From: Ahaetulla prasina
Taxonomy: Eukaryota > Chordata > Lepidosauria > Squamata > Colubridae
NCBI RefSeq assembly: GCF_028640845.1
Contig: NC_080540.1
Location: forward strand, 165,844,752-165,908,751
Length of the DNA: 64,000 nucleotides
Direction of reading: 5' to 3'
Part shown: piece after piece, positions 22,715 through 35,569 of the stretch
Numbering within the stretch: the stretch's first letter is position 1
Layout of the letters: each line of letters begins with the position of its first letter
The notes under the pieces: generated by a model
Databases searched by the model: none
What the model was told of the DNA's origin: nothing
The model's input: only the letters and a program-made list of their open reading frames with translations
Position numbers and translations under genes: made by a program

Positions 22715-22925
22715 CAGTGGTGGGTTGCTACCAGTTTGTCCCGGTTTGGGCGAACAGCTAGCAGCAGCAGCAGCAGGAGACTCCACTGACCTGCCCGGAT
22801 GTCATGAATCTGCGCATGCGCAGAAACTTCTGCACATGTGCAGAAGTGGCATGTGCATGAGTGAAGCAAGCGCACACATGTGGTATGAGCAAACCGGTAG
22901 CAAAGGTAAGTGAAACCCATCCCTG
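22715..22925. mobile_element. Short hAT MITE (CAGTGGTGGGTTGC family), perfect target duplication
   Basis: A 211-bp element beginning CAGTGGTGGGTTGCTACC and ending GAAACCCATCCCTG, flanked by ggcgcaat at 22707-22714 and 22926-22933. The interior has CTGCGCATGCGCAG and CTGCACATGTGCAG self-complementary motifs and an AGC repeat. It is a sister of the element at 43767. Confidence 0.93.
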
Positions 22926-22933
22926 GGCGCAAT

Positions 22934-24280
22934 CTCTTGTAGCAATTTATACTATGGTGAAGGAATCGTATATGGGTTCCATTTAAAATCTAGTAATTAT
23001 TGTTAAATACGAATTTCAATACACAAATTAGAATATGGAAATTTAGGAAATTTGTTTCCCCTTTCATTTTCACAGTGAATTGATTCCTTCCTTTCTGCAT
23101 AAATGGTCATCTCAGTTACAACTCAGTTGTTTTTTACAAAGTAGATTTTTATATTTGCTAAGCATGTGTTTCCATGCCGGAAACCTCTTAGCAGGTTAGT
23201 AAATCATTCTGAAGGTTATAATGATGATGATTTAGAAAATAGATTACGTGCTTAGCATCATCCCAAAACAATACACTCTTGCACAAAATAGCTCATTGGG
23301 AATGCAAGTCCTTACCAGCAGAGAGCAAAGCCACCTGCTTACCCTGAGGAAATAATCTCAACCACAAAAGATTCAAAATGGTCCCTCTAACCCTTTCTGA
23401 GTAGAATAGAAGTCAGGAGATACAGTATGCCAGGCAGCTGGCAAGAAACTGTACCCCCAAGCAGTATGCAAAGGCCAGCAGACAGTATTTTTACCTTTCA
23501 GATAATTTCAGTCTAAAAGTTAGTTTGTTCCTTAGTCCTGTTTCTGCTATTTTTCTTCCTATTGCTGGTTTTACACCGTATTCTTTTGCTCGCTTTTTTT
23601 TTATTCTGCTTTAAATATTTTACCATTTTAGGATTTTCTAAAAACGCCAACAGAATTTTCTATTTCCATGTGGTACAGTATAGAAATATCGTGACTAAAC
23701 CAAATAAGCACGTTAAACATTAATTTTTTAAAAAAATAAAGTTTTTTTTCCTACAAATGCCTATGCTGCTTCTGTCTATTTATTTATATATCAAAGTTAG
23801 AAATTCCCCATCTCCCTCACAGAAGAATTCTGGGCAGTGTACAAGTAAAATCTAAAAACAAAAAAAACCCTAAATATTACATTAGGAGACAAAAGTAGTT
23901 AAAATTCAAAAGGCGGGGAGAGGGCCATCTTACCAGCTACCATAAAGTTCCTTCTCCCCTTTTTAAGACAGGCGAAAGTGAGGTCTGACCCATGTCAGGA
24001 GGGAGAAGAGAAGAATAAATGATGGGACTTGGTAAAAAGTAGATAAGGAAGAAGTACTGGAGCAGTTCTTCCTTCTGCTGATTCTGCTGGTAGAGTTGGA
24101 AAGTCCATTTTCTAAGTTGCCCCATGCATTCTTTTAAATTCATATTTATACCCATGGGATATTTATACCAGGAAGGTCCACAAACTTGAATAGTTTCAAA
24201 GACTAAAATATTCCAAACATAGGTAAATCATATTGCTTATTCTGTGGCTGATTTAGCTGCAACAGGCCTCCCAGAAATAA
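22934..24280. other. Unassigned intronic sequence
   Basis: A retroposon-tail fragment (CCATCTCCCTCACAGAAGAA, about 23775-23860) is the only recognisable item. There is no gene. Confidence 0.5.
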
Positions 24281-24282
24281 GA

Positions 24283-24313
24283 GTTCTTCGGAAGAAGGGC
24301 GGTATACAAATTA

Positions 24314-24373
<60 letters not shown>

Positions 24374-24374
24374 T
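24283..24374. repeat. Retroposon tail with (AAT)n expansion
   Basis: CTTCGGAAGAAGGGCGGTAT and ACAAATTAA lead into about 20 AAT units. The microsatellite appears to have grown from the retroposon's 3' tail. Confidence 0.9.
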
Positions 24375-27300
24375 AGTTTCCTATCAAATCCAAGAGCAGA
24401 CCTGTATTGTCTAGATCAGAACTTCCCTCAGGAAATAGTCTCCAGTTGTTTTGAATATCACCCCAGCCATTTCTTCCGTTATTTATGATGGTGAAGATGA
24501 TAGGTTTAGAATCTGCCTCAACTGGATATTAACCAGGGTAGAGAAACTTATGTACATGTTGCAGCCTAGACTTTTACAATAGTATCAAGACATTGTTCAA
24601 TGATGCAAGGAATTCATTTTTCCCTTTTTCTGTGGGATCCAATTGATGAAATGGGTCATATGGTAAAATGATGTTGTCAAGGGGAGGGCTTGGTGTGGTT
24701 AGTTATCTTTAGGTTTATTTTTTTTTTAAATCTAGGTTGTATTGGTACACAGCAAAGCATGACATGGGGTTTATTTTACATTTATTGAATAATACAGAGA
24801 AATGCTTTCACCATTTTGTGGTGATCAGTTGCTTGTATTTAGCAACACGATTTCTGGAAAATATTAGGGTTTCAGAAAGAAGGTGCTGGCATTGCACACG
24901 GTTTACTTCTATTTTATAGCGAGAGATAATAATAGCCAAAAAAAAAAGGTATATAGTCATGAAGCAACAGAACATGTTCAAAAGCAACAGAGTTTTAACC
25001 ATGTTTACCAGGACTAGAGAATCATAAAAGATATGAGAATAATTTTCCCAGAGTATTTCAGGAGAAAAAAGCTACAGCTAAACAGACTTGTTTTCCTTGA
25101 TGTGTAACAAAATCAATTATTAACATAAGCTGTTTCCAGCTGGAAATTGGTTCGGCATCAATGGGGAAAAAATCAGCAAATCAAATAATAAATATATCAT
25201 CACTATTGCTCATTTCAAGTGTCCAGGAGTGGATGCAAGCAGATAGATGCTGATTGTAAAATCAATGACTTTACCAGTTGGCATAGGCAAAGGAGACCCT
25301 CCCCCCCCCAAAAAAAACCCCTTTTGGATGCCATGTGCAATCACAACTGGAAAGAGCAGTAAAGGGCAGAAGATCAAGATGATGGTGGCATCAAAACAAG
25401 GATGTAACCTAGCAATGGATCCTGGAATGGCCTAGAGCTGAACACAAAGGAAGGGAGTGGTACCTAGGAAGGAAGGCTCCTAGTCATTGCTCTGAGTGAT
25501 GACCAAGCAACTGAGCCCAGGCATTCTGCTGCTTGCTCTCTCTGCAGTGAAATTCATGCCTTGCTGTGGTTTTCTTCCAAAGGAAGAAGAATGGAGTTGT
25601 CTTTCAGGAAAGGAAAAAAAAATCTACCCAACTTCAACCGCCTAAAATGAATCCATCTTTTAATAAGCCAGTCTTAACTGGTCTGGTGGTAACTGGGGTA
25701 AAGCTAAAGCAATTTTGAATAGTTTGATTGTAGTTCAAATGAACAGGCAACTGTCGTTCAGGCTTTATAGAGAAAGAAACGACACAAATTGTGAACACAG
25801 GCCCATCGTGTTCAGGAGCTCCGCTGAAAATCTCTGCTGAACCCACCAGCTGGAATGACTTTGCAGTGCAGCAGGACCAAATCAAAAAAGGCTTTTTTTA
25901 ACATGCCAGCCTTTTCCAAGCCAAGGCAAGAGAAAACAACTTGACATCCAAGTGAAAAATAAATTGGTTATCACAGGCCTTAATTTGCCGGTGCAATAGG
26001 AAAGCAGTCAGGCCATGCTGATTGATAACTTTCTCTGCTGCAAGGGAATAGGGAGAGATCCTGGAAGCATAAATGCATGTGCAGTAAGTAGACTATTTGG
26101 AGTTTGAATCCTCCCATATACCACGAGTAGCTGGGTCACCTTGGGTGGAACCAGACTAATTTTAATTTAATATCTATCAGTTGTGGCCAGTGGGTGAACC
26201 CTAAGTTATAAAGACTATTGACGTAGATTATTCATCTGCCAACTGTCTGCAAAGTGACAACTAGCTACTTCTTGAACATATACAATTCTTAGTCCCGCAA
26301 TTGTAATCAGTTACTGATAAAATAATGGCTTGTGGCATTGTGGCTATGAGAGTTTGAGGTTTAAACATAATTGTTCAGCATGGTAACAGCATATATGTTT
26401 CTACTCCAAGCAAAATCAATCATGACTCCTCCCCTTAGAGGGTATATTTAGCTCCTGAAATAGCCAAACAATAAAGGACAAAAAACCCAGAATTATAACA
26501 AAAAGAAGCAAACACGGAGACCCCATGGACAAGCTTCAGGGGCGTTGTCAGACATGTGTAAGCAACCTGCAGACTATTTAGTAAACACCTGCATAATTTG
26601 TATTCTTATACCTATGAATGGAACTGAACATGGAAGTATTATGGAGATGGATAGGATGCAGTAGCAATTGCCAGAAAAATCACCATTACTAATGTTGGAA
26701 AATCAAATTAGATATCAACTTTTCATCTTTGAGCGAATACTCTGTAGATGGGGATGTGGAGGAGAAAGAGCAGCATAATTTAAAGTTGAATCGACAGAAT
26801 AATTTTAAGGTTTGGAAAGAGACAAAAATGCAGGACTTGCAAAGAGATTTGATGGAGAGAAACCAATGTTGCATTTGCTATGAATTTTTGTTTTGTTTTC
26901 CATCTAATTCTAAGAGGTTCCTTTATTTTTTCCCCAGGAGTCAAACCAATAGCTAGTAGCCACACCCAGTGGCTTCAAGGATGCAAACACAAATAAAAAT
27001 CTCAAAGCATCTTTCTACCATTATCAATTTTTCCTTGGACAGATGAAGATGCGCCCATGTTTATGCTGCTAGCTTTTAAGCTAGCAATAAGATACAAAAT
27101 ATTCCACCTGGATGGCTCCTTAGCACACAAAAGAGCTGAATTTAAGCATAAATTCAGCTGGTTTTAAGACCAACTGGTTCTTGTACCCAAGGGCAATCTA
27201 CCATCCAGAAGAGGCCTTGCTAAGAGGATCAAGAGCCTTTCATTTCTGAAGCATTTCCAGACATATGTACATATTTCTCTCACCTCCAGCATTTGCTTAC
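24375..27300. other. KIF5A intron 1, proximal part
   Basis: This is intronic sequence immediately downstream (minus strand) of KIF5A exon 1. I recognise no second exon, RNA gene or well-formed transposon. It is the longest transposon-poor stretch next to the exon. Confidence 0.5.
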
Positions 27301-27429
27301 CCCAATGATGACGGTGTCATCGCCCTGGAAAACCGGGATGAATTTATCTCCCCGTATGATCTCCGACTGATTCAAGGGCCGGAACCTACAGAGCACCTTG
27401 ATGCTGCATTCATTGAGTTCGGTAGTCAT
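27301..27429 (-). CDS. KIF5A: KIF5A coding exon 1 (kinesin-1 heavy chain)
   Basis: KIF5A is the neuronal kinesin-1 heavy chain, an ATP-driven microtubule plus-end motor for axonal cargo. Seen here is a 43-codon minus-strand exon opening [20 protein letters not shown] and continuing through [18 protein letters not shown]. It ends in phase 0 at a donor that reads GTAAGC on the minus strand. It contains the first beta strand of the motor domain and the RFRPLN nucleotide-contact motif. The GDKFIP and FQGDD blocks and the C-terminal IIG fit KIF5A better than KIF5B (GDKYIAKFQGED) or KIF5C. The neighbouring divergent DCTN2 supports this, as the two are adjacent in mammals. The start has an A at -3. 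The P-loop and later exons are not seen to the left, so intron 1 probably spans the rest of the window. Confidence 0.95.
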
Positions 27430-27800
27430 GCTGGCTGGGCAACGGGGCTTTGTCCTGATGTGCAGCTTTTGTAGCTAGAAGGAGCGAAGAGCAGCAGGAG
27501 ATGCAATTCCCAAGCAAAATGAGAGACAGGCAAAAGCAGGTTGCACACAGGCACTCTCAAAGAAGGATCACAAAGGGGAAGTCTTTCCTAGATTGTCACC
27601 CCACAGCAGCAGAGCAGTTGGCTCTCTCAGCTGGGCTGGTAAGTCTTCCGTGCCTGTGGTACCCTGGGATGCTGCTTACAGTGCCTGTATCCCCCTCCTC
27701 CTGCTGCAGGAATCGGCAGCATCAGCATCAGGCAAAGGGTTGGGCTGTAGCTCAGGGTTAATACATTTAAGGTGGAACTACCCCAGTGCCTTAAGGTGGA
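27430..27800 (-). promoter_or_regulatory. Presumed KIF5A 5' UTR and proximal promoter
   Basis: Sequence immediately upstream (minus strand) of the KIF5A start codon is more GC-rich than its surroundings and lacks transposons. I see no convincing TATA box and cannot place the transcription start. The call rests on position only. Confidence 0.4.
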
Positions 27801-29660
27801 CATGATTATTTTTTTTAAAGAACTGCACCTTCCAGCTAGTCTCTTCACTTGATGTTCCAGTTGTTAGAAGTTATTTTGTTCCCTTTATCCTTTCCAGATA
27901 CAAGACAATACAGGGATCCTACAGACAATAAATATAAAGAAGCGAAAATATTGAAAATGAGAGTTTGTCATGCAAAGTTTTAAAAAACTTACTTTTCCCC
28001 ATTGTATACAGCTGGTAAGAATTTTCAAAGCTTCTCCTTTATTTCAGAAATATCCACAAAAAGAAAAAAAAATCACAATTGAGTGGGACTTGAATGGTGT
28101 GGGACTAATTCAAAGCCATCACTGAAAAATTCACCTAAAGCTTATCGTTTATAGAAGACTGGAAATAGCAATGTGTTATTTTTCATCAATTAATTTGGTT
28201 ATTTCAGATTGGTTTTAAGAGAGCTCCAAAATGGGAATAGGAATTGAGCAGGTCTTTTATAAATTGAAGAAAATGTTATTACGGTAGTAAGGACAGAGTA
28301 AATATAATTGTAACTGGCAATGCCTGTGGATTGACTTGCTGAAAAGTGCTTCCAACTCATTATGTAGAAATGAGGCTTAACATGGTAGTATCCTTAACGT
28401 ATTCAACCAATAATAAGATTGATTAATCCATGAAGTCCTCACAATAAGCAATATAATTCTTGAATATGTTTATATGACTAAGCAATGAGTGACAATATCT
28501 GATGGTACTGTGAGAAATAGAACTTGTGGAGAAAAGGACAAATCATTTCTCAATTTTGTTTTGATTCTCACCTTAGAAACATACTTAGCATGCAGACAGA
28601 ACTGGAGTTACTTGACCTGAAAATGAATAGTGAGTATGTCCTGCAGTGACTGCAAATAGCTTCTCTTCTAGTGTCTAGTCATAGACCACAATGGAATTAC
28701 ATAATAGAATAATGTCTACAAGACAACTATCTGCTCAGTCCACTGCTTGTGCTGGTTCTCCCTTCATTAACTGAGATAAAAGTTGACAATTCTTCCCCAA
28801 ACGAATGATTGAACCAGTTACCAGACCTATGTTTTCCTTTCCTTTTTCTTTTAAAGACTATGACTTACTAGTTTAGGAGTGAATATTCTGTTCCTAGTTA
28901 TTTAAAATGAACTTTTTGCCTGATTTTTCAACAGACTTTTAAGCGTGCTGTCAAGAAATGCTCATACTTTCACAGGCTTGAGTTTAGTTCAGGTCTAAGT
29001 TCCCAAATGTTTCGGGTTGGTAGATATACTTGGAATGAAACCATATCCTTGGTATTCTCACAAAATAACTGTTACAGGGGCACAGCAAGCCAGTGGCCAC
29101 TAGAAGCCAGATGAACAATATTGCTGCTCACTATTACCTGTGGCTTCCTGGAATGCTGTCCACTATTCCTCTTATTTCTGGACTTTTCAAATATTTTCAA
29201 ACATTGCTTGTTGCTGCTGCCCTCCCCCCTTTTCTTATTTTCTATGAATTTGTTTGGTGTACTGTACATGAAGAGCCCGCAAGCGCTCTCATAAATCAGT
29301 CTTTGCTTTGCTGCCTGCTTATTTTCTTTAAAAGAAATACTGAATCTTTAAATAAAGGAAGAACAAAGAGCCTGTGGCTAGAAAGGTAGATATTCTAAAG
29401 GCACCATTTTGAGAACCCAGAGTATATTGCTTGGTGCCCGAATGCTCCTTAAAAGTCCCACCATTAGAAACAAAATATAGGATTAGCATACATTTCAGCA
29501 GAGTCACAATGCCCTCAAGGAGAATGGGATCTAACATGGGCTAAATTAATAGATCATCTACCACTTTCAAAATCCTGCTAGCTTATGTGGAGAAAGATTC
29601 TTGTTGCCTTTATGATGATGATGATGATGATTTTTAAATGTCCTCTCCTTTTGAACATAA
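27801..29660. other. Intergenic, unassigned
   Basis: Upstream of KIF5A. AT-rich, with no recognised gene, RNA or transposon end. Confidence 0.5.
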
Positions 29661-29664
29661 CCAT

Positions 29665-29830
29665 TGATGGCTACACCTTGTGACTTTCGCTGAAAGAAAG
29701 CTAAGGAGGGTTAGACCTGATCTGTACTTGGATGGGAAACCTAGGAAATTCCATCCTAGGACGGGAAGCTGAAAAACATCATGGTAAGCAATGACAAACC
29801 ATTTCCACTTGTTGCCAAGACATTATCTAT
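29665..29830 (+). mobile_element. 5S rRNA-derived SINE fragment
   Basis: GAAAGCTAAGGAGGGTTAGA and GTACTTGGATGGGAAACCTA align in order and spacing with the 5S rRNA internal promoter region (GAAGCTAAGCAGGGT ... GTACTTGGATGGGAGACC). The 5' part (ATGGCTACACCTTGTGAC) is a weaker match to the 5S start. Downstream sequence to about 29830 is not 5S. The degeneration and added 3' body indicate a SINE of the 5S-headed class (SINE3/AmnSINE type), not a working 5S gene. Confidence 0.75.
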
Positions 29831-30196
29831 GGGTATTAAGTCACTGGAAACAGACCTTTTCTCAAAGAAGACTTTTTTTTTAAAATCATGGACTAAAACT
29901 GAAGTTGGAACAGGAATGGAACCCAGAACCTAGAATCAAAGAGTGAATCAGTTTTATTCATCCAGTGCATCTGTTGTTATTATTTCCCTGATAAGGACAC
30001 CCATGCTGGCAATTCACCCTTGCATAATTTCCTAACTGGACCATCCAGGTAAAAGTTCCCCTCTTGCTGACGAAACTCCTTTGTAGGCCTTTCTCCCCAT
30101 GTCTAACCTTCAAATGACATTATGTCTGAGCTATATTTTTTTCTCTTGTTAAATTACAAAAGGAAATCTATGAAAATCATTTGTAGTCGTACATAA

Positions 30197-30537
30197 GGTG
30201 GCTCAGTGGCTAAGACGCTGAGCTTGTCGATCGAAAGGTCGGCAGTTCAGCAGTTCGAATCCCTAGTGCCACATAATGGGGTGAGCTCCCGTTACTTGTC
30301 CCAGCTTCTGCCAACCTAGCAGTTTGAAAGCACGTTAAAAAAAATGCAAGTCAAAAAATAGGGACCACCTTTGGCGGGAATGTACGCCTTTGGCGTTTAG
30401 TCATGCCAGCCACATGACCACAGAGACGTTTTCGGAATCACTGGCTCTTCGGCTTTGAAACGGAGATGAGCACCGCCCCCTAGAGTCAGGAACGATTAGC
30501 ACATATTTGCGAGGGGAACCTTTACCTTTACCTTTTA
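30197..30537 (+). mobile_element. Sauria-type tRNA-derived SINE
   Basis: Begins GGTGGCTCAGTGGCTAAGAC (box A region), with a box B-like GTTCGAATCC at 30253-30262. The central body includes GGTGAGCTCCCGTTACTTGT and GCCAGCCACATGACCACAGA, and the 3' end is an ACCTTT repeat. An ACCTTT-type tail is the hallmark of Sauria SINEs, which use Bov-B LINE machinery. Nearly full length. Confidence 0.88.
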
Positions 30538-31351
30538 TAAGGTACTCATGTATATTGTACTGGGCCTTAATGTATAATATTAAAAACGTATATAATTTTT
30601 AAATAAGAAAATGTGAAATCAGCTTTTATTTAGGTCAAGAGATCATAGGCTGATAACAACATTTGTTCAGACTAAAGCACAGCTTTGGGGTACACAGAAC
30701 TTCTCATGGGGCTTAACCAGGCAGTAATTATCACGCAATATGTTACAAATCCAGTCCTCTATTAGGTGCTGCAAGAACACAATTGAAATTGGCTACATAA
30801 CCGGGGTGATTCCTACCACCCCCTTTCTCTAAGCTTCTAAAGTAATGGCCCAGCCAGGAAGATATGCATACAGTAAAACCTTTTAATCATCACCACTGCT
30901 TGCTCTTCCAAGAAACAGAGAGCCATTTGGGCAGATATTTGCAAAAACAGCAGAAATCAGAGGAAGTCTTGACAGAGGAAGACGTAATGATAGCAGAAGG
31001 GCAGCAGCTTTTTTTGCAGCAGGCAAGAAGACAAGAGCAGAACAACTGCAATAATTGGCAAAGAGAGTTTTTTTCCTTCCAGATGGATTGAACTAAATGA
31101 AGTTTTAAAAAGGGACGGCTGAGAAAAGAGAGGTGAAGTCTCTGGTCTGCTTGCAGGTCTTTGAGACGTCAGGTAGGATACTGAGGAAAACACCAGATGC
31201 CTAATTAAATGGCCCTCCTTCTGATTCAATCTGGAACAACAATTCTTATGGTATTGTGGGAAGCTCCCCCCCCCCCACAATGAAATATTTGGGGAAATAT
31301 TTTTTTAAAAGACAGAATATTATATTTCCCCTAAAGGAGAAATGAAAAAAA

Positions 31352-31763
31352 TGTTAAGGGAGGCAGAAACCAGCCCCAGTTTCCCTGCCCCAGCAGAAAC
31401 TGAGGAGAACAGTTTTTAGAAATGCAGATTTGGTAATCCATTCAGAAAGATTTGGTAAAGACAGAAACTCAGTTAAGCAATAAACAAAAGGTTGACAAAA
31501 TTAGCTCAGACAAACACCTAGGATTTGCATTTCCTCTTTTGCCTACAGAGCCAGCTATAACCCTTACATGACCCCCATAGGAATCCAGAAGGTATAAAAA
31601 CCCACCCGCTCTAAACTCCATTTTGTCAGCTGCCCAGAATCACATGTGGTTCTGCTTCATCAATAAATGGAACCTTTCTTTCCAATCAGCCTCCAGCGTC
31701 CATTTTGTTTCCAGTACCTCTCTCCCAGCTTGGAACTGAACCAGATGGATTTTCCTTCCAACA
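31352..31763 (+). mobile_element. Solo LTR (retrovirus-like)
   Basis: About 412 bp running from TGTTAAGG to CTTCCAACA, so the ends form an imperfect TG...CA inverted repeat. Inside, in the correct order, are a TATAAAAA box at 31593-31600 and an AATAAA signal at 31662-31667. No primer-binding site or internal gene follows, so this is a solo LTR. No matching short target duplication is obvious. The 3' terminal sequence recurs at 45185-45300. Confidence 0.7.
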
Positions 31764-32832
31764 GTATACATATTTTAGCACAGTAACCATATGCTGCAGC
31801 GTTAAACAGAGGAATGCAGGGCACTGTAAAATAATCAGTTTGATGATAGACAAGGTCTGAGGAGGCCACGCTGAAACTGCTACTCAAGAGTTACAGATAG
31901 CTAAGTGAATTGGGGCCTCTGAATAATCTGCCCCACAGCATTGCTTTGAGATGCTATGCATGGAGAACACAAAACGAGAGGAGCCAAGAATGGGACTTTA
32001 GTCTCCCTGAAGGCCAGTTAGATATATGTAACTTACGTGTTATATGTAATTTAGATATTTGTGTATGAGTATTTGGAAACAAATCACATTCTGCTTTATG
32101 GATTTTGCATTCATTTGCTAGCAAACCTTACAAAAACCTCCACTGAATTTGAAAGGGTTTTGGACATCACGTGTGCATATATTGCAACAATGCTTAATGT
32201 GTAAATAAATGGACAATTTTAAAAAATGTAACCACAACCTATTAACTTAACTCTATCCCCAAAAAGAGTTTGAGAACTACATTTTAATCATTTAACATAT
32301 TTTTAATTGATACATTGTTTCCAAGAGATTCAAAATGTTAAAAAGATCAAATGTTTACTTAGTAAAGACCATTTTCGCACAGGTGGAATACTGAATGCTG
32401 AAAATTAGAAACGAGCAAAATTAGAACATCTAATGAAAGAAGCACTGGAGACTTAATCGGAGAAATGCTTTAATTCTATCTATAGCACGTATAAGTATAC
32501 ATTTATGTATGTCTATAGTGAACATATAAATAGTATAAAACGTTTGTGCAGAAAGAGAACTCTACAAAACCATCAAAGGAGATGTTTTGTTCGATTTTTT
32601 TTCCATCAGCAAAGTGAGGTAGCTGTATACTGTATGGAGATGATGCATGTGAAAATAGCCATGAGCAGTTTAAAAGCAGTCTTGTGAATCTGGGAAGAGA
32701 TGCAGCTACTTTAACAATTGAAGAAATGTTTCACACGCGTTCCCACACAGATGCAAAACCTCATATTTGTACAGCTCGACAATGTGTATATGCACACATG
32801 CATATTTACAGGAAATGCATATGGTTCTCCAA
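31764..32832. other. Intergenic, unassigned
   Basis: AT-rich; nothing recognised. Confidence 0.5.
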
Positions 32833-33280
32833 GAACCAGTTTGGTCTAGTGATTAAGGCACCAGGTAGAAATTGGGAGAGGGTGAGTTCTAGTCCCACTT
32901 TAGGCACAAAGCTATCTGGGTGACCTTGGGCCAGTAATTCTCTCTCAGCCCTAGGAAGGAAGCAAGGGCAAACCACTTTTTTGGGGGAAAAAACCCTTAT
33001 CAATAAAACTACAGGGATTTTCCAGGCAGTTGCCAGGAGTCAGCTGTGATATGAAGGTAGACCCATATACACATAAATATAGGGTTTCCCAAATGTTATA
33101 TGAAATGCACCTGGAATTTTGCAGGCACTTTCTGACAAGCACGCGTAACAGCACCAGCGTGCCTATCATCCCTGTCCTAATGTTCCGTTTAATTGTATTC
33201 ATTTTATGTATTCAGTTCATGCTTATACTTATATATATTATCTAATACAAACTCAACAAACAAATAAATTAAATAAAATG
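32833..33280 (+). mobile_element. tRNA-headed SINE with AT-rich tail
   Basis: The head ACCAGTTTGGTCTAGTGATT and GAGTTCTAGTCCCACTTTAG resembles box A/box B tRNA sequence. It is followed by TGGGTGACCTTGGGCCAGTA. The distal part carries the GTGCCTATCATCCCTGTCCT tail also seen at window position 15-40. The same head occurs at 44982 and, antisense, at 19290. Confidence 0.7.
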
Positions 33281-34539
33281 TCTGTGGGGTTTTCCTTTTC
33301 ATAAATTGGCTACTAGGGGAGACATGGTTGACGATAAAGCATAGACATACCTAGGATAAATGAGTGAAGATGATCTCCATCGTCTCTCTCTGATCCCTGT
33401 ATTCCATTCCTATCACTGTCACAGCAGCCATTTGACATTTTTATTGTTAAAAAATATCCATGAGGCCTACATAGAATCTAAGATGTTTTCAACATTAAAG
33501 ATCATACTGAATATTAAGATTATGTTGCATGGGAGTTTCCTGATTTTTTTAAATTAAAATTCAGGCATATTGTTAAAAGTTCAGGTGGGGCAGGAAGCCC
33601 TACATATAGTAAGAAGAGATATCTCTTCACACATTGGTGGCAATGAGCACTGTATTTTGGAAACTCAGGGTATATACAGGGCTTTTCCTTACATTTTTTA
33701 ATGCCTTATATTTCCACTGAATTAAGACTTTCATACTGAAACAAGAAAAGATTTTCAAAATAAGCAGAATGTTGTATGAATATTTATTTTCTATCCTGTT
33801 GTTCCATTCAAAGGACAATCAAAATATCTCACAATGCAATTTTTTTAAAAAAAATCAAACCGAATAAATAACATTAAAAGAGATACAAATAAGTTTTTAA
33901 AGTTCTAAATGTTTAATGTTTTAGTAAGTTTTAAAATAATAAATCAAAAAAATGTTAGGGTTCTATTTATGACTTTTCAGTTCGACTGAACTTTTTTTCT
34001 CAAGTAAGTAGATATGCAGCTGCAGAGTCAATTTTTTAAAAGTCATGTGGAAATATAAAACTCCATAAATACTGGGCATATATCACCTCAGCTTATTTGT
34101 CATTAGTAATTACGGTAACTTTTAACGTATTCCCTTGCTATGATAAGTTGGAGCACATTCACCTTTTATTCTTACAACTTACAACAAATCTGCCTAATGA
34201 ATTATTTAGGTTTACAATAAGGATGTTCAAATGGATTAGGTGCACATACTTAATAAAAAGGCCTAATGAATTATTAATATTATACAGGCATAAAAGATGC
34301 ACCCCCTATATACTGCAGAGTACATTTTGTATTATTTCCTGACTTGCAGCAAAGCAAGACTCTGCAAGATACAAGCAAGACCTGTAATCCTACTGAGGAA
34401 AGGGTAAAGACTGGTGAGATAAGGATCACCATTATTTTCCATTTCATGAATACCAGATTTGGCCCAATCTATTTTGAAGCCCAAGGCCAAGATTATGTAT
34501 TGCCTTCTTTTTCAATGCCCAGATGTTGGCTGGACCAGC
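33281..34539. other. Intergenic, unassigned
   Basis: AT-rich; nothing recognised. Confidence 0.5.
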
Positions 34540-34743
34540 AGATAAAGCTGAGCAGGTTGACTCAGCCTTCCATCCTTTATAAGGTAGGTAAAATGAGGAC
34601 CCAGATTGTTGGGGGGGCAATAAGTTGACTTTGTAAATATACAAATAGAATGAGACTATTGCCTTATACACTGTAAGCTGCCCTGAGTCTTCGGAAAAGG
34701 GCGGGATATAAATGTAAATAAAAAAATAAAAAAATAAAAAAAT
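34540..34743 (+). mobile_element. 5'-truncated SINE with CR1/L2-like tail
   Basis: TATAAGGTAGGTAAAATGAG, CCCAGATTGTTGGGGG and CTGCCCTGAGTCTTCGGAAA followed by (AAAAAAT)n match the minus-strand SINE at 54962-55226. The tRNA-like head is missing. Confidence 0.8.
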
Positions 34744-34880
34744 ATTCTTTTACTATAGGACAAAATTTGAGGGAAAGTCCAGCCCTACACTTGAAAATAT
34801 ATGGCTGGTTTAGGAATGCAGAGTGGGATTCTCTCCCTTAAACTCTGTAGGCATTAGCTATCCTTTTCAATAGTTTTTGA

Positions 34881-35222
34881 GGGGGCTGCAATGGCTTAGT
34901 GGTTAAAGAGGCTGAGTTTGTCAGCTGGAACGCTGACAGGTCGGGTTAAAGAACTGAGCACTGTGCAACAGGGTGAGCTCCCGTTCCTTGGTCCAGCTCC
35001 TGCCCACCTAGCAGTTTGAAAGCATGCTCATGCGAGTAGATTAATAGGTACCACTTTGATGGGAAATTAACAGCGTTCCATGCACCTTTGGCATATAGCC
35101 ATGCTGGCCACATGGCCACAGAAAATGTCTTCAGACAAGCTGGCTCCCTCGACCAAGAAACAGAAATGAGCACCGCCCCTTATTGGAGGCGGATTGGAGA
35201 GGAAAACCATTACCTTTATCTT
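34881..35222 (+). mobile_element. Sauria-type tRNA-derived SINE, diverged copy
   Basis: Shares its body with the copy at 30197: GGTGAGCTCCCGTTCCTTGG, CACCTAGCAGTTTGAAAGCA, GAGCACCGCCCCTTA and an ACCTTTATC end. The box B region is decayed, so it is the older copy. Confidence 0.82.
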
Positions 35223-35475
35223 CAAAAGTTTGCTGCCATTTCCTGGTGTTCTGCCACTTGAAGATGTTTAGTTCCTTCTCTATGCAGCTGGAGAGTAGTC
35301 TGCCAAAGAAGCTGTTTCATGCTTGGATGCTCTTGATTTCTGCACCTGGAAGAGAGCTCTATGGAATCCCTCTGTTTCCGTTTTTGTGAGAATTCTGCAT
35401 GCACCATGAAAGAAAGGGCCTTACCAAAGCTGCTCCTGCTGTTTTATATCACTGGATCAGTGGGACATACAAACT

Positions 35476-35536
35476 ATGCTGGCTCTTCACACCCAATGCA
35501 AACTAACTGCTGATTTGGATCATAGGCCCATGTTTT

Positions 35537-35569
<33 letters not shown>

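Noticed and set aside
1..27300. KIF5A exon 2 and later motor-domain exons
   Set aside because: I looked on the minus strand for sequence encoding GKPYVFDRV and the GQTSSGKTHTM P-loop and found none. Intron 1 probably extends past the window.
29690..29745. Possible functional 5S rRNA gene
   Set aside because: Only the internal promoter region matches well. The ends are diverged and the length is wrong.
30197..30280. Possible tRNA gene
   Set aside because: The box A/box B-like sequence belongs to a Sauria SINE head. No cloverleaf with a proper anticodon arm can be drawn, and the SINE body follows directly.
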